Source: Actinomycetota bacterium (GTDB taxonomy: Bacteria > Actinomycetota > CADDZG01 > WHSQ01). Taken from it: a DNA stretch of 64,000 bases. Below the pieces are notes generated by a model that was not told where the DNA came from, ran no database searches, and was given only the letters and a program-made list of their open reading frames with translations. Shown piece after piece: positions 56,230 to 64,000 of the stretch (position 1 is the first letter of the stretch; each line of letters opens with the position of its first letter). The translations under genes and the position numbers were made by a program. Location: assembly GCA_009377815.1 (NCBI GenBank), contig WHTI01000002.1, forward strand, positions 1-64,000. The letters are read 5' to 3'.

Positions 56230-57129
56230 CTAGTCGTGTTGCGGCTGCTCCAGGTCTTGAACGAATTCCCCCAGCCCTCGGCAGAACACCGCGGCCTCGC
56301 GGGACGCGGTGTAGACGGGATCAATGACGACGTGACAACAGCCGATATTAGACAGTTCAGCCAAGCGACTGCGTAGCTTCTCCAGATAATCACGCTCCGC
56401 CCTCGCACCGATCCGCACTGTGAAACCAACCCCTTCAGGGGAGCGCCCAGCTTTGGTTGCATGAGCACGCACGTCATTCATAAGCTGCACAAGCTGGGCA
56501 GTGTCTCTGACGGCTATCGCGTGCCAAGCATCGCCCAAGCGGCCAGCCCTGCGGATTGCGGGGGGAGAAGTGCCGCCGATCCAGATCGGCGGCACTTCTG
56601 TTGGGCGGGGTTCCATCTTCAGCGCTGGAAAGCCCAGCCTCTTGCCAGAGAAACCGAAGTCCGATTCTCCCAGCAGGCCACGGAGTGCCTGGACCTGTTC
56701 GTCGAGCAGTTGCCCTCTGTGGGCGAAATCGGCGTCGAGTAACTCGAATTCCTCCTTTAGCCACCCGGTTCCGACCGCGATGATTAACCGGCTTGGAGCG
56801 AGGAAAGCGAGCGAGCCCAATTGCTTGGTCGTTAGGAGTGTGTTGCGAAGAGGCATGACTAGGACGCTGGTTCCCAGTTTCACACTTTCAGTTCCGCCAG
56901 CAACCATGGCTAGGAGGACGACCATTTCGATGAATGGAGTGGAGTACTCGACGGGAAACTTTCCGTCGGCGGAGTAGGGGTAACGTGAAGATTCCACGCT
57001 AGGGAATACGACATGATCTGAAACCCAGACCGAAGAGAGTCCAGAATCCTCGGCCTCTCGGGCAAGATCCAGCACGGCGTCGCGGGAGGCTATCTGCCCG
57101 ACTTGAGGTAGATGTATCCCTACTTCCAC
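56230..57129 (-). CDS. LLM-class F420-dependent oxidoreductase
   Basis: VGIHLPQVGQIASRDAVLDLAREAEDSGLSSVWVSDHVVFP, KLGTSVLVMPLRNTLLTTKQLGSLAFLAPSRLIIAVGTGWLKEEFELLDADFAHRG. Confidence 0.9.
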   Translation of the reverse strand: MEVGIHLPQVGQIASRDAVLDLAREAEDSGLSSVWVSDHVVFPSVESSRYPYSADGKFPVEYSTPFIEMVVLLAMVAGGTESVKLGTSVLVMPLRNTLLTTKQLGSLAFLAPSRLIIAVGTGWLKEEFELLDADFAHRGQLLDEQVQALRGLLGESDFGFSGKRLGFPALKMEPRPTEVPPIWIGGTSPPAIRRAGRLGDAWHAIAVRDTAQLVQLMNDVRAHATKAGRSPEGVGFTVRIGARAERDYLEKLRSRLAELSNIGCCHVVIDPVYTASREAAVFCRGLGEFVQDLEQPQHD

Positions 57130-57157
57130 TGCAGTCTTAACCTCGCAGACTCAACAC

Positions 57158-57180
57158 ATGATAATAAGTGTGATTATCAT
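57158..57180. promoter_or_regulatory. 8-bp inverted repeat ATGATAAT-N7-ATTATCAT
   Basis: Read directly; upstream of the LLM gene starting at 57129 (-). Confidence 0.5.
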
Positions 57181-57329
57181 AGTCTAATGGTGAGGAGGCT
57201 GCAGGCCTTTGATGAGAAGCGCGGGACTAGACCAGAGGGCTCCTCGACGAGGCAATCTTCTCAAAAGAAGTGGGAGACATTCGACAAGGTGATTGCAGAA
57301 TGTGAGTTCGCGGAGTCCGAGTCTCTTGA

Positions 57330-57588
57330 TCTCGATGGGTCGAGCCCACCGTCCGATTGGATGAAGAGGTTAGACAGTGGCGCGATGAGATGCTGGCCCC
57401 CAGCCGGACCTGCGCTTGAGGTACAAAAGCGTTCTTTCGACGAAGAATACTCGGGACTTCGCCACGTGTGGGACGCGCACGACCACCTCTCACAGATCAA
57501 TCCATCGTTCTTCGAAAGCGGTGAGCAGCAGGAGGGTGCAAACGCTCTCCTTGAGAAGCGCCCCCCGGACTTCCTTCCATGGCGTTGA
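57330..57588 (+). pseudogene. Remnant of a BadI-like crotonase C-terminus, frameshifted and 5'-truncated
   Basis: QKRSFDEEYSGLRHVWDAHDHLSQINPSFFESGEQQEGANALLEKRPPDFLPWR aligns with LKRSFDEEYSSLREAQDNHDFLDEINPDFYKDGEQQEGAAAFLEKRIPDFSRWR of 31366..32151; preceding LDEEVRQWRDEMLAPSRT is in a different frame. Confidence 0.8.
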
Positions 57589-58484
57589 CGGACAGGGGTT
57601 TCGCTGCTCGTTTGCGAGCGGTGCACCCCATCATCCTGTCTGGCTCGGTATGCCTGTTGTGGTCTTCGGCCTTCCTATCTGGCCGCATCGCCCTTCGCGA
57701 GAGTGATCCGTTCATCGTGGCGGGCGTGCGCCAGATGCTCGCCGCGTTCGCGACATGGGGTCTGCTTTCATTTTGGGGCTATCGGTTGTCGCTCATCCCG
57801 ATCACCGCGTCCTACGTCACCTTCTTCTTGCTGGACGTCGTGATGTTGCATGGGTTCACATTGCTCGGCATATCGCTGCTGCCCGCGGGTGTGGGGGCCG
57901 GACTCCTCTACATCTATCCGGTATTCACTACGGTTCTGGCGATCATTGTGCTGAAGGAGCGTGTGCGGCGGCGCTTCTGGGTTTCACTTTTCCTGGCAGC
58001 TGCAGGGGTCGTCCTCATTTCTCGAGTCGGGGCTCAGGGATTTCGACTCGGGCACCTCGCGTTCTTGATCGCAGCACTCTCGTGGGCGGCTTCGACGACG
58101 CTTTTCAAACGTGCACGATTGGGTGAGGACATCGTCAGCCTTCAGATTTGGTCGATGTTCCTGGGCGGTGCCGTTCTTGCTGCAATCGCCCTCATCATCG
58201 GTGAGGGCCACATCGAACCGTCCGTTTCGTTCTTCCTCGCCTTGGCATGGCTCGTGATCCCGGCCGGCGCCGTCGCGATGGTGTTGTGGTACACGGCGCT
58301 GTCTGTGTTGCCCGCGCACCGCGCGTCTTTCTCCCTCGTTCCGGTCCCGTTTCTCACGCTGTTCTTTGGCCGGCTCATCCTCGGCGAGCCGATCACGTGG
58401 AGCGGCTTCATAGGCATCGTCTGCGTGACCGTAGGCCTGCTCGTACTTCCGCGACGGAGGGCACGCTCAGCGCCGTTGACCTAA
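57579..58484 (+). CDS. EamA/DMT family transporter
   Basis: Multiple hydrophobic helices; VGAGLLYIYPVFTTVLAIIVLKERVRRRFW and PFLTLFFGRLILGEPITWSGFIGIVCVTVGLLV. Confidence 0.88.
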   Translation: MALTDRGFAARLRAVHPIILSGSVCLLWSSAFLSGRIALRESDPFIVAGVRQMLAAFATWGLLSFWGYRLSLIPITASYVTFFLLDVVMLHGFTLLGISLLPAGVGAGLLYIYPVFTTVLAIIVLKERVRRRFWVSLFLAAAGVVLISRVGAQGFRLGHLAFLIAALSWAASTTLFKRARLGEDIVSLQIWSMFLGGAVLAAIALIIGEGHIEPSVSFFLALAWLVIPAGAVAMVLWYTALSVLPAHRASFSLVPVPFLTLFFGRLILGEPITWSGFIGIVCVTVGLLVLPRRRARSAPLT

Positions 58485-58686
58485 GAAGCCGAACCTTAAC
58501 GTAGGAAAGGTCATAGTGAGTATGTCTATTGCTTAGATGGGCGAGGAACTCGGACGGGCAGGTCCTCGGACGGAGGAACCTGCTCTTAATCGGGTACCGA
58601 TGGATCCCAATCTCCAGGGCATCCTCTCCTAGCGCGAAACGAATCAATAGATATAATCATCATACTGTTAATGAGTCGGGAGGTCG

Positions 58687-59811
58687 ATGAGTGTGAGCAA
58701 CGTTCCGGGATTAGACGAGTTTCGCTCCTTCTTCTTGGATGAGGTGGAGGAGGCCGCGGAGGAGATCGAATCCACGGATGCCATCCCCGAGCGGGTCCTG
58801 AAGAGAGCCGCGGAACTGGGTGCCTACCGCCTCACTCTCCCAGAGGAACACGGGGGCTTCGACCTGAAACTCTCCGACTACCTTCCCTATCTGGAGGCTT
58901 CGGCAGAAGGCCCCGGGGCGGGTCGAATGCTCGTACACCTGACTAACGGTGTATGGCGTCCGATTGCCGAGTTCGGCACTGACGAACAACGGAAGCTGAT
59001 CGCAGGTCTCGCAAGCGGAGACGAGGTCGTGGCCTTCTGCCTGACCGAACAAGCCGGAGGGACGGGTAGGGATCTGAGATCACGCGCCGTCAAGACTCAG
59101 GATGACTGGCTGCTCTCGGGCGAGAAGCACCTGATCACCTTTGCCGACAGGGCAACGCATTTCCTGTTGGTGGTGGGAACCGACTCCGAGCACGAGGAAG
59201 CTTCTCTGACAGCGTTCCTGGTGCCGCGTGAAACCGATGGATTCGAGATTGATGTCTCGCAACCGACGATGGGCATCCACGGGACCGGGCATGCCTTCCT
59301 TAGGTACGAGAACATGCGCGTTCCGGACAGGTTCCGGCTCGGCGTTGTGGGCCAGGGCCTAGAAGTGGCACTTAGCTTTCTCGATTACAGCCGCATTTCG
59401 CTGTCGACGTGCATGGTGGGACTTGCGAAGAGGGCGATGGACGAGGCGGTGGCATTCTCCAAGCGGCGAGAAACCTTCGGAAAGCTGATCTCTTCACGGC
59501 AAGCCATACAGGGCCACATTGCCGACATGCATACTGATGTGACGGCGGGACGAGCCTTGGTACGCGCCGCCGCGACCGACTACGACGAGGGGCTTCCGGT
59601 CAGGATCATCGCGGCGACCGCCAAACTCTTCTGTCTGAATATGGTGGGTCGTGTCACGGACCTGGCCCTGAAGGTGCACGGCGGTTATGGCTTCACGAAA
59701 GCTGCGCCCATCGAGCGCATCTACCGGGACGCCCGAGGATTCTGGTTCGAGGAAGGGACACAGGAGATTCAGCGACTCGTCATTGCTAGGGGAGTGCTGG
59801 ACTCGGCTTGA
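58687..59811 (+). CDS. Acyl-CoA dehydrogenase
   Basis: FCLTEQAGGTGRDLRSRAVKTQDDWLLSGEKHLITFADRATHFL, RRETFGKLISSRQAIQGHIADM, VHGGYGFTKAAPIERIYRDARGFWFEEGTQEIQRLVIARGVL. Confidence 0.92.
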   Translation: MSVSNVPGLDEFRSFFLDEVEEAAEEIESTDAIPERVLKRAAELGAYRLTLPEEHGGFDLKLSDYLPYLEASAEGPGAGRMLVHLTNGVWRPIAEFGTDEQRKLIAGLASGDEVVAFCLTEQAGGTGRDLRSRAVKTQDDWLLSGEKHLITFADRATHFLLVVGTDSEHEEASLTAFLVPRETDGFEIDVSQPTMGIHGTGHAFLRYENMRVPDRFRLGVVGQGLEVALSFLDYSRISLSTCMVGLAKRAMDEAVAFSKRRETFGKLISSRQAIQGHIADMHTDVTAGRALVRAAATDYDEGLPVRIIAATAKLFCLNMVGRVTDLALKVHGGYGFTKAAPIERIYRDARGFWFEEGTQEIQRLVIARGVLDSA

Positions 59812-59883
59812 TCCTTGCCTAGGAGTGTGGCCTCCACTATCGGCCTTCATTTCTCTGGCGGAACCCAGGAGAAAGGAGCTGGA

Positions 59884-60846
59884 TTGAAACGCAGGGAATC
59901 CGCCGGGGGCATGGGCACCGGGCTGGTTGCTCTGGGTGCCTCTCTGTGGGCGACCGACCTGATCTTCAGGCGAGGCCTGGCTCGTGACCTCCCCGCCGTC
60001 GAGGTCGTCTTCTGGGAACACCTGATACTTACGATCCTGTGCTGCCCTCTTGTCATGAGGAGCGTCCGTTACCTACGGAGCCTCGACCGTGGCGACTGGG
60101 TCGCAGCGATCATCGTGGGCGCAGGCTCATCGGTCGTCGCGACGGTGCTGTTCACGGAAGCGTTCGCCGTTGCGCTTCGTGAGACGGGTAACCCCACGGA
60201 AGTCCTGTTACTCCAGAAGCTCCAGCCGCTGATTGTGGTGCTTGCGGCCAGGTTCCTCCTCGGCGAGCGCGTGATCCCGCGTTACTGGATGTACGCGATC
60301 CCGGCCATCATCGGCGCGTACCTCGTTTCGGTGCCCGATCCGCTCGAGTTCAGGATCTCCGAGCTGGTGCCCGCGGTGTTGTCGATTGGCGCCGCGTCGC
60401 TCTGGGGACTCGGCACGGTCCTCGGTCGCCGGCTGTCGTTCAAGATCCCGGCCATTCGGCTCTCATCGATCCGCTTCTGCGCTGGTTTTCCCGTGTCGGT
60501 GGTGTTGTTGTTGATCTTCGAGAGCGGAACCAAGGCGACGATGAGCGAGGCTCCTGAGTTGCTCGCGCTCGCTGTCGTCCCCGGACTAATCGCGGTCTCA
60601 CTCTATTACCGGGGGCTCGCGAGGACACCCGCCGTCACGGCCACCCTCGCCGAGCTGGCGTTTCCTCTCGCTACAATCGTGTTGTCTTACGCTCTGTTCG
60701 ACGCGCCCCTCTTAGTATCGCAGTGGATCGGCATCGGGCTGCTCGCCGGGAGCATCACGGCGCTTGGTCTCGCCAGCCGGAAGGGTCCGAGTGAGGTCGG
60801 GATTCAACGCGAGCGGAGTGCCGGGCCAGCCGGGGCGCCTGTCTAG
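59884..60846 (+). CDS. EamA/DMT family transporter
   Basis: MGTGLVALGASLWATDLIFRRGLARDLPAVEVVFWEHL...QKLQPLIVVLAARFLLGERVIPRYW; start uncertain (ORF extends to 59815). Confidence 0.88.
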   Translation: MKRRESAGGMGTGLVALGASLWATDLIFRRGLARDLPAVEVVFWEHLILTILCCPLVMRSVRYLRSLDRGDWVAAIIVGAGSSVVATVLFTEAFAVALRETGNPTEVLLLQKLQPLIVVLAARFLLGERVIPRYWMYAIPAIIGAYLVSVPDPLEFRISELVPAVLSIGAASLWGLGTVLGRRLSFKIPAIRLSSIRFCAGFPVSVVLLLIFESGTKATMSEAPELLALAVVPGLIAVSLYYRGLARTPAVTATLAELAFPLATIVLSYALFDAPLLVSQWIGIGLLAGSITALGLASRKGPSEVGIQRERSAGPAGAPV

Positions 60847-60891
60847 ATATCCCATTGCAGATCCGCTGCAGTGAGATGGATTCTCGAGGGG

Positions 60892-61104
60892 CTAGCCCGC
60901 GGCTACGAACCTCGCTGTTGCCCTGGGGCTTGGGACAGGTTCCTTATGAGCTCTGAGGGATTCGATATGGAGGCGAATCGCGTCCTTCATAAGGGCCTCG
61001 ACTTCATCGAGGCTCTCGCCGGCAGCAACACAGCCCGGTAAGTCAGGGGAGTATGCCGAAAACGATTCGCCCTCGCCTTCGATAACAACAAGATACTCAG
61101 TCAT
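60892..61104 (-). CDS. hicB: HicB-like antitoxin
   Basis: MTEYLVVIEGEGESFSAYSPDLPGCVAAGESLDEVEALMKDAIRLHIESLR. Confidence 0.92.
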   Translation of the reverse strand: MTEYLVVIEGEGESFSAYSPDLPGCVAAGESLDEVEALMKDAIRLHIESLRAHKEPVPSPRATARFVAAG

Positions 61105-61300
61105 CCTCGCTCCGTTGCTTTAGACCAGCCTGTCTCAGGATGCTCGCGAGTGTTCCCTTCTTGAGATCGGCTCCCAGTTTACCTGCTACCGTCACGGTCC
61201 CTGGTTTGTCAGGGTGGCGGTATTGACGGTGACTGCCGATCTGCCTGTCGATCGCCCAGCCATCCGCCCTCAACAACCTGATGACCTCTCGAACCTTCAT
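61097..61300 (-). CDS. hicA: HicA-like toxin
   Basis: MKVREVIRLLRADGWAIDRQIGSHRQYRHPDKPGTVTVAGKLGADLKKGTLASILRQAGL. Confidence 0.93.
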   Translation of the reverse strand: MKVREVIRLLRADGWAIDRQIGSHRQYRHPDKPGTVTVAGKLGADLKKGTLASILRQAGLKQRSEDD

Positions 61301-61435
61301 CGTTACCTTTCTCCATGGAGGTGCACGATGACGCTAGCGAGAGGGTGAGACATGAGCGCTGCCTAACAAGGTCTGCGAACCGAACCTCATCGTCCCTAGT
61401 TGATAGGCAGGTCGTAGTGCTCAGCGCTCGCCTTC

Positions 61436-62659
61436 TTACGCTCGACCGTCGCTCTCCTCGAACGTCGAGTCGGCTATCCGTAGCCACGCGGCGGTTCCCA
61501 CGGCTATCGGCAGGAGCAGGAGGACCGCCATCGCAGTGAGACTCGCCTTGGCCCCCCATCCCGTCGTGCCGACCACCAGGGCCACTACCGCGCCGGTCAC
61601 CATCGCCTTCTGTGCCGAGCTGTAGAGCTTGCGGTGGACGCGGCGTTCCTCGAGCGTTTGACTGATGATCGCCATCGAGACGAGCGCGGCGGCGAGGGAA
61701 CCGACCAGGAGCCAGCGGACCGTGTCCGGGAGGGGCTCCTCCACATGCTCGATCGTGTTCAGCACGCCTGCGCCTCCGGCCCCGATCGCGATCACCAACG
61801 GGAGATGCACGTAAACCCATATCTGGGTAAGGCGGGATACCGGGGGCCGGTGGGACACAAGGTCGAAGTAGATCCACCACAGTCCGATGGCGACGAGCAT
61901 TCCAAGAATCCCGATCGTCACGCCGTTGAGCTCAAGTGGCTTGATCGCGGCCATACCGTTTACCGCACCGGCGACGACCTCGCCGAGGACGATGATCATG
62001 AAGAGGCCGATCCGCTCGATCAACGACGGTGTCATGGCGATGTTGGCGTCGCCTTGCTGGGTTGCTGGAGGCGTCCAGCGGAACGAAGCGATCACGTATC
62101 CCACAACTTCAAGAAGCAGGGCCGCGGCCCACACACGGTACTGGGCGGGCTGCTCGAAACCCACACTCGCGGCGAAGAGCAGGGCCGAGGCGAAGTAGCC
62201 ACTCGAGTAGGGAACCGATGCCGGACGATGCGTGGGGTCGTGAAGCCCCGTCCGGAACCACAGGATCGTGAGGATGAAGCCGTTGGTGGCGTAGGCGAGA
62301 GCGAAGCCGTCGGCGCCGTTGCCGGGAACGTCTCCGACGTAGACGGCCATGATAGCCACGGCGAGCATCTGACCGAAGGTGAAGATACGCACGCTCACGT
62401 CGTTGGTCGTATGGAGGTCGTGGTACAGGGTGCCGTTGATCCACGACGACCACATCGCGTAGAACAGGAACACGAACCAACCGACACCGGACCACGATGG
62501 ATGTTCGGCGAGACGGTGGGCCAGCTGCGCGAGTACGACGACGAAGACGAGGTCGAAGAACAGCTCGAGGAACGTGACCCGCCGATCCGAGGCCCGGTCT
62601 TCGAAGCGCGCCGGCGGTTGCCACAGGCGACGGAAGGTAGATGTCCGGTTCTCAGTCAT
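61436..62659 (-). CDS. Low temperature requirement protein A (LtrA)-like membrane protein
   Basis: RVTFLELFFDLVFVVVLAQLAHRLAEHPSWSGVGWFVFLFYAMWSSWINGTLYHD. Confidence 0.92.
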   Translation of the reverse strand: MTENRTSTFRRLWQPPARFEDRASDRRVTFLELFFDLVFVVVLAQLAHRLAEHPSWSGVGWFVFLFYAMWSSWINGTLYHDLHTTNDVSVRIFTFGQMLAVAIMAVYVGDVPGNGADGFALAYATNGFILTILWFRTGLHDPTHRPASVPYSSGYFASALLFAASVGFEQPAQYRVWAAALLLEVVGYVIASFRWTPPATQQGDANIAMTPSLIERIGLFMIIVLGEVVAGAVNGMAAIKPLELNGVTIGILGMLVAIGLWWIYFDLVSHRPPVSRLTQIWVYVHLPLVIAIGAGGAGVLNTIEHVEEPLPDTVRWLLVGSLAAALVSMAIISQTLEERRVHRKLYSSAQKAMVTGAVVALVVGTTGWGAKASLTAMAVLLLLPIAVGTAAWLRIADSTFEESDGRA

Positions 62660-62987
62660 CGGCTTGTGCAGCTAATCCGACCCCAGGTCCATGGCGAACA
62701 TTTCAACACAACGGAGGCGCGGGCGTCGCAAGCACAGTCGCACCGTGGTAGTGCTGGGAACGGCTTCCTATCCTTGAGCGAGTTCTAGCCCGCAAGCCTG
62801 GGGTGGGCGGAATTGAGGTTCGGGTGGCGTAGTCACTCACGAGTGCCGACCCCCGTCAGGCGACCATCGCGACCCTGCCTCACGATGAGTTCCGGGGCCG
62901 CGGCCAGACGGATCCCTTTCTTACGCTCCCGGATCTGTCGAATGATCGTCGATCATGTGCGGGCACAGGAGGATTGACGTACTTTCT

Positions 62988-63002
62988 TACTTTCGGAAAG
63001 TA
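62988..63002. promoter_or_regulatory. putative operator TACTTTC-G-GAAAGTA upstream of AbrB-like antitoxin
   Basis: Perfect 7+7 inverted repeat with 1-nt centre, 16 bp before the start codon. Confidence 0.5.
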
Positions 63003-63017
63003 CGCTAAGGTACTGGA

Positions 63018-63290
63018 ATGGCTGATTCACGTGTGAGAGCGAAAGGACAGGTCACGATCCCTCGTGAGATACGGGAGCTCGCCCACCTCGAAGAGGGTGA
63101 TCCGATCGAGGTTGAGATGGTCCCGGAGGGGATCCTCCTTAGGCCTCAGAAGGTCGTCGATGCGACGCAGTCTTGGTTCTGGACGCCCAACTGGCAGGCG
63201 GGGGAGCGCGACGCGTCGGCCGACATCGCCGCTGGTCGCGTTGAGACGTTCGAATCTGACGAGGAGTTCCTCGACTCCCTGGACGACTAG
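63018..63290 (+). CDS. AbrB/MazE-family antitoxin
   Basis: RVRAKGQVTIPREIRELAHLEEGDPIEVEMVPEGILLRP swapped-hairpin motif. Confidence 0.9.
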   Translation: MADSRVRAKGQVTIPREIRELAHLEEGDPIEVEMVPEGILLRPQKVVDATQSWFWTPNWQAGERDASADIAAGRVETFESDEEFLDSLDD

Positions 63291-63301
63291 GCGCGCTCAC
63301 C

Positions 63302-63595
63302 GTGCCGACCTACGGGAAGACCGAGCGATTCAAGAAGGACTACGCGGACTTATCGCCCGAGGCTAGGAAGCGATTCAAGAACGCGGTTAAGAAGTTCGTC
63401 GAAGACCTTCGCGCGGGTCGCCCATTCCGAAAGGGTCTGCGAGTCAAAGGGGTAAAGGGCGCGTCTGGCATCTTCGAGATGACTTGGGCGGATGATGGGC
63501 GCGCCACCTTTGAGTTCGGAGATGAGGGGAGAGAGGGTGAGACCCACATCATCTGGCGTCGAGTCGGCGCCCACGACGTCTTCGGCGAACCGTAG
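63302..63595 (+). CDS. RelE/ParE-superfamily toxin
   Basis: KTERFKKDYADLSPEARKRFKNAVKKFVEDLRAGRPFRKGLRVKGVKGASGIFEMTWADDGRATFEF; paired with AbrB-like antitoxin. Confidence 0.8.
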   Translation: MPTYGKTERFKKDYADLSPEARKRFKNAVKKFVEDLRAGRPFRKGLRVKGVKGASGIFEMTWADDGRATFEFGDEGREGETHIIWRRVGAHDVFGEP

Positions 63596-63739
63596 GAGAC
63601 GATCTTCTCCAGGCCCGACCCAATGCATCCGTGGGTCGGACTGCTGAGGCCGTTTGTGTGACACAGTGAGGCCGATCTGACGGCAGGCCGTCACCATCTC
63701 TACGCGCGGGTCGCCGTGCAGGATCGAAGGGAATGAACC

Positions 63740-64000
63740 ATGAGCGCTCCAACTGATGCCGCCTACCCGGCGAGATTGAACATCGATTACCCGGATCGAA
63801 GCCTGGACCGCTTTTCGACGTTCTTCCGGATGCTCTTCGCCATCCCGATCATGATCGTCATGGCCGCCCTCGGTGGGGGGTTGGGGCCGGCCGTCGGGCT
63901 GATGATCGTGTTCCGCCAGAAGTACCCGCGGTGGTGGTTCGACTTCAACCTCGAGTACACGCGGTTCACCACCCGGGTGAGTGCGTACTTGGGTCTGATG
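63740..64000 (+). CDS. DUF4389-like membrane protein, truncated by window edge
   Basis: MSAPTDAAYPARLNIDYPDRSLDRFSTFFRMLFAIPIMIVMAALGGG...RQKYPRWWFDFNLEYTRFTTRVSAYLGLM. Confidence 0.75.
   Translation, partial: MSAPTDAAYPARLNIDYPDRSLDRFSTFFRMLFAIPIMIVMAALGGGLGPAVGLMIVFRQKYPRWWFDFNLEYTRFTTRVSAYLGLM

Noticed and set aside
61634-62788. 384-aa plus-strand ORF
   Set aside because: Antisense to the LtrA-like gene; low-complexity Asp/Glu/His/Arg pattern with no recognisable family.
1-64000. CRISPR arrays, tRNA/rRNA genes, prophage structural genes, insertion sequences
   Set aside because: Looked for; no regularly spaced repeats, tRNA-like stems, transposase or phage structural motifs were recognised.

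Overview
High-GC (probably actinobacterial, by inference) chromosomal window with two halves. (1) About 0.6-28 kb is a dense defence island. It holds a coiled-coil TIR protein, two divergent DUF1863/ThsB-like TIR paralogs next to a caspase-like protease and a SLOG-like protein (a Thoeris-like layout), a translationally coupled DNA methyltransferase-HerA-NurA trio, a SNIPE-like DUF4041+GIY-YIG protein with a DEDDh exonuclease-BRCT protein, a 1344-aa DUF4011-type helicase with a Vsr/DUF559-like nuclease end, a TacA/TacT module whose toxin is frameshifted, an orphan MbcA/ParS/Xre antitoxin, RadC, and a type I RM operon. In that operon HsdR carries a C-terminal minimal nucleotidyltransferase (MNT) domain and is followed by an overlapping HEPN gene. 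(2) About 28-60 kb is a large catabolic/transport cluster: LLM flavin oxidoreductases, SDRs, acyl-CoA dehydrogenases, crotonases including a BadI-like one, thiolase plus HMGCS-DUF35 fusion, CaiB, HyuA with two HyuB paralogs, Liv-type ABC transporter, AMP-ligase, a divergent type II dehydroquinase and EamA transporters. Small TA modules (higBA, hicAB, AbrB/RelE-like) flank the window. No tRNA, rRNA, CRISPR array, integrase or transposase was recognised. The strongest novelty candidates are the HsdR-MNT fusion coupled to HEPN, the TIR-caspase-SLOG cluster, and the MTase-HerA-NurA unit. All family calls are by eye from motifs; no database search was run.
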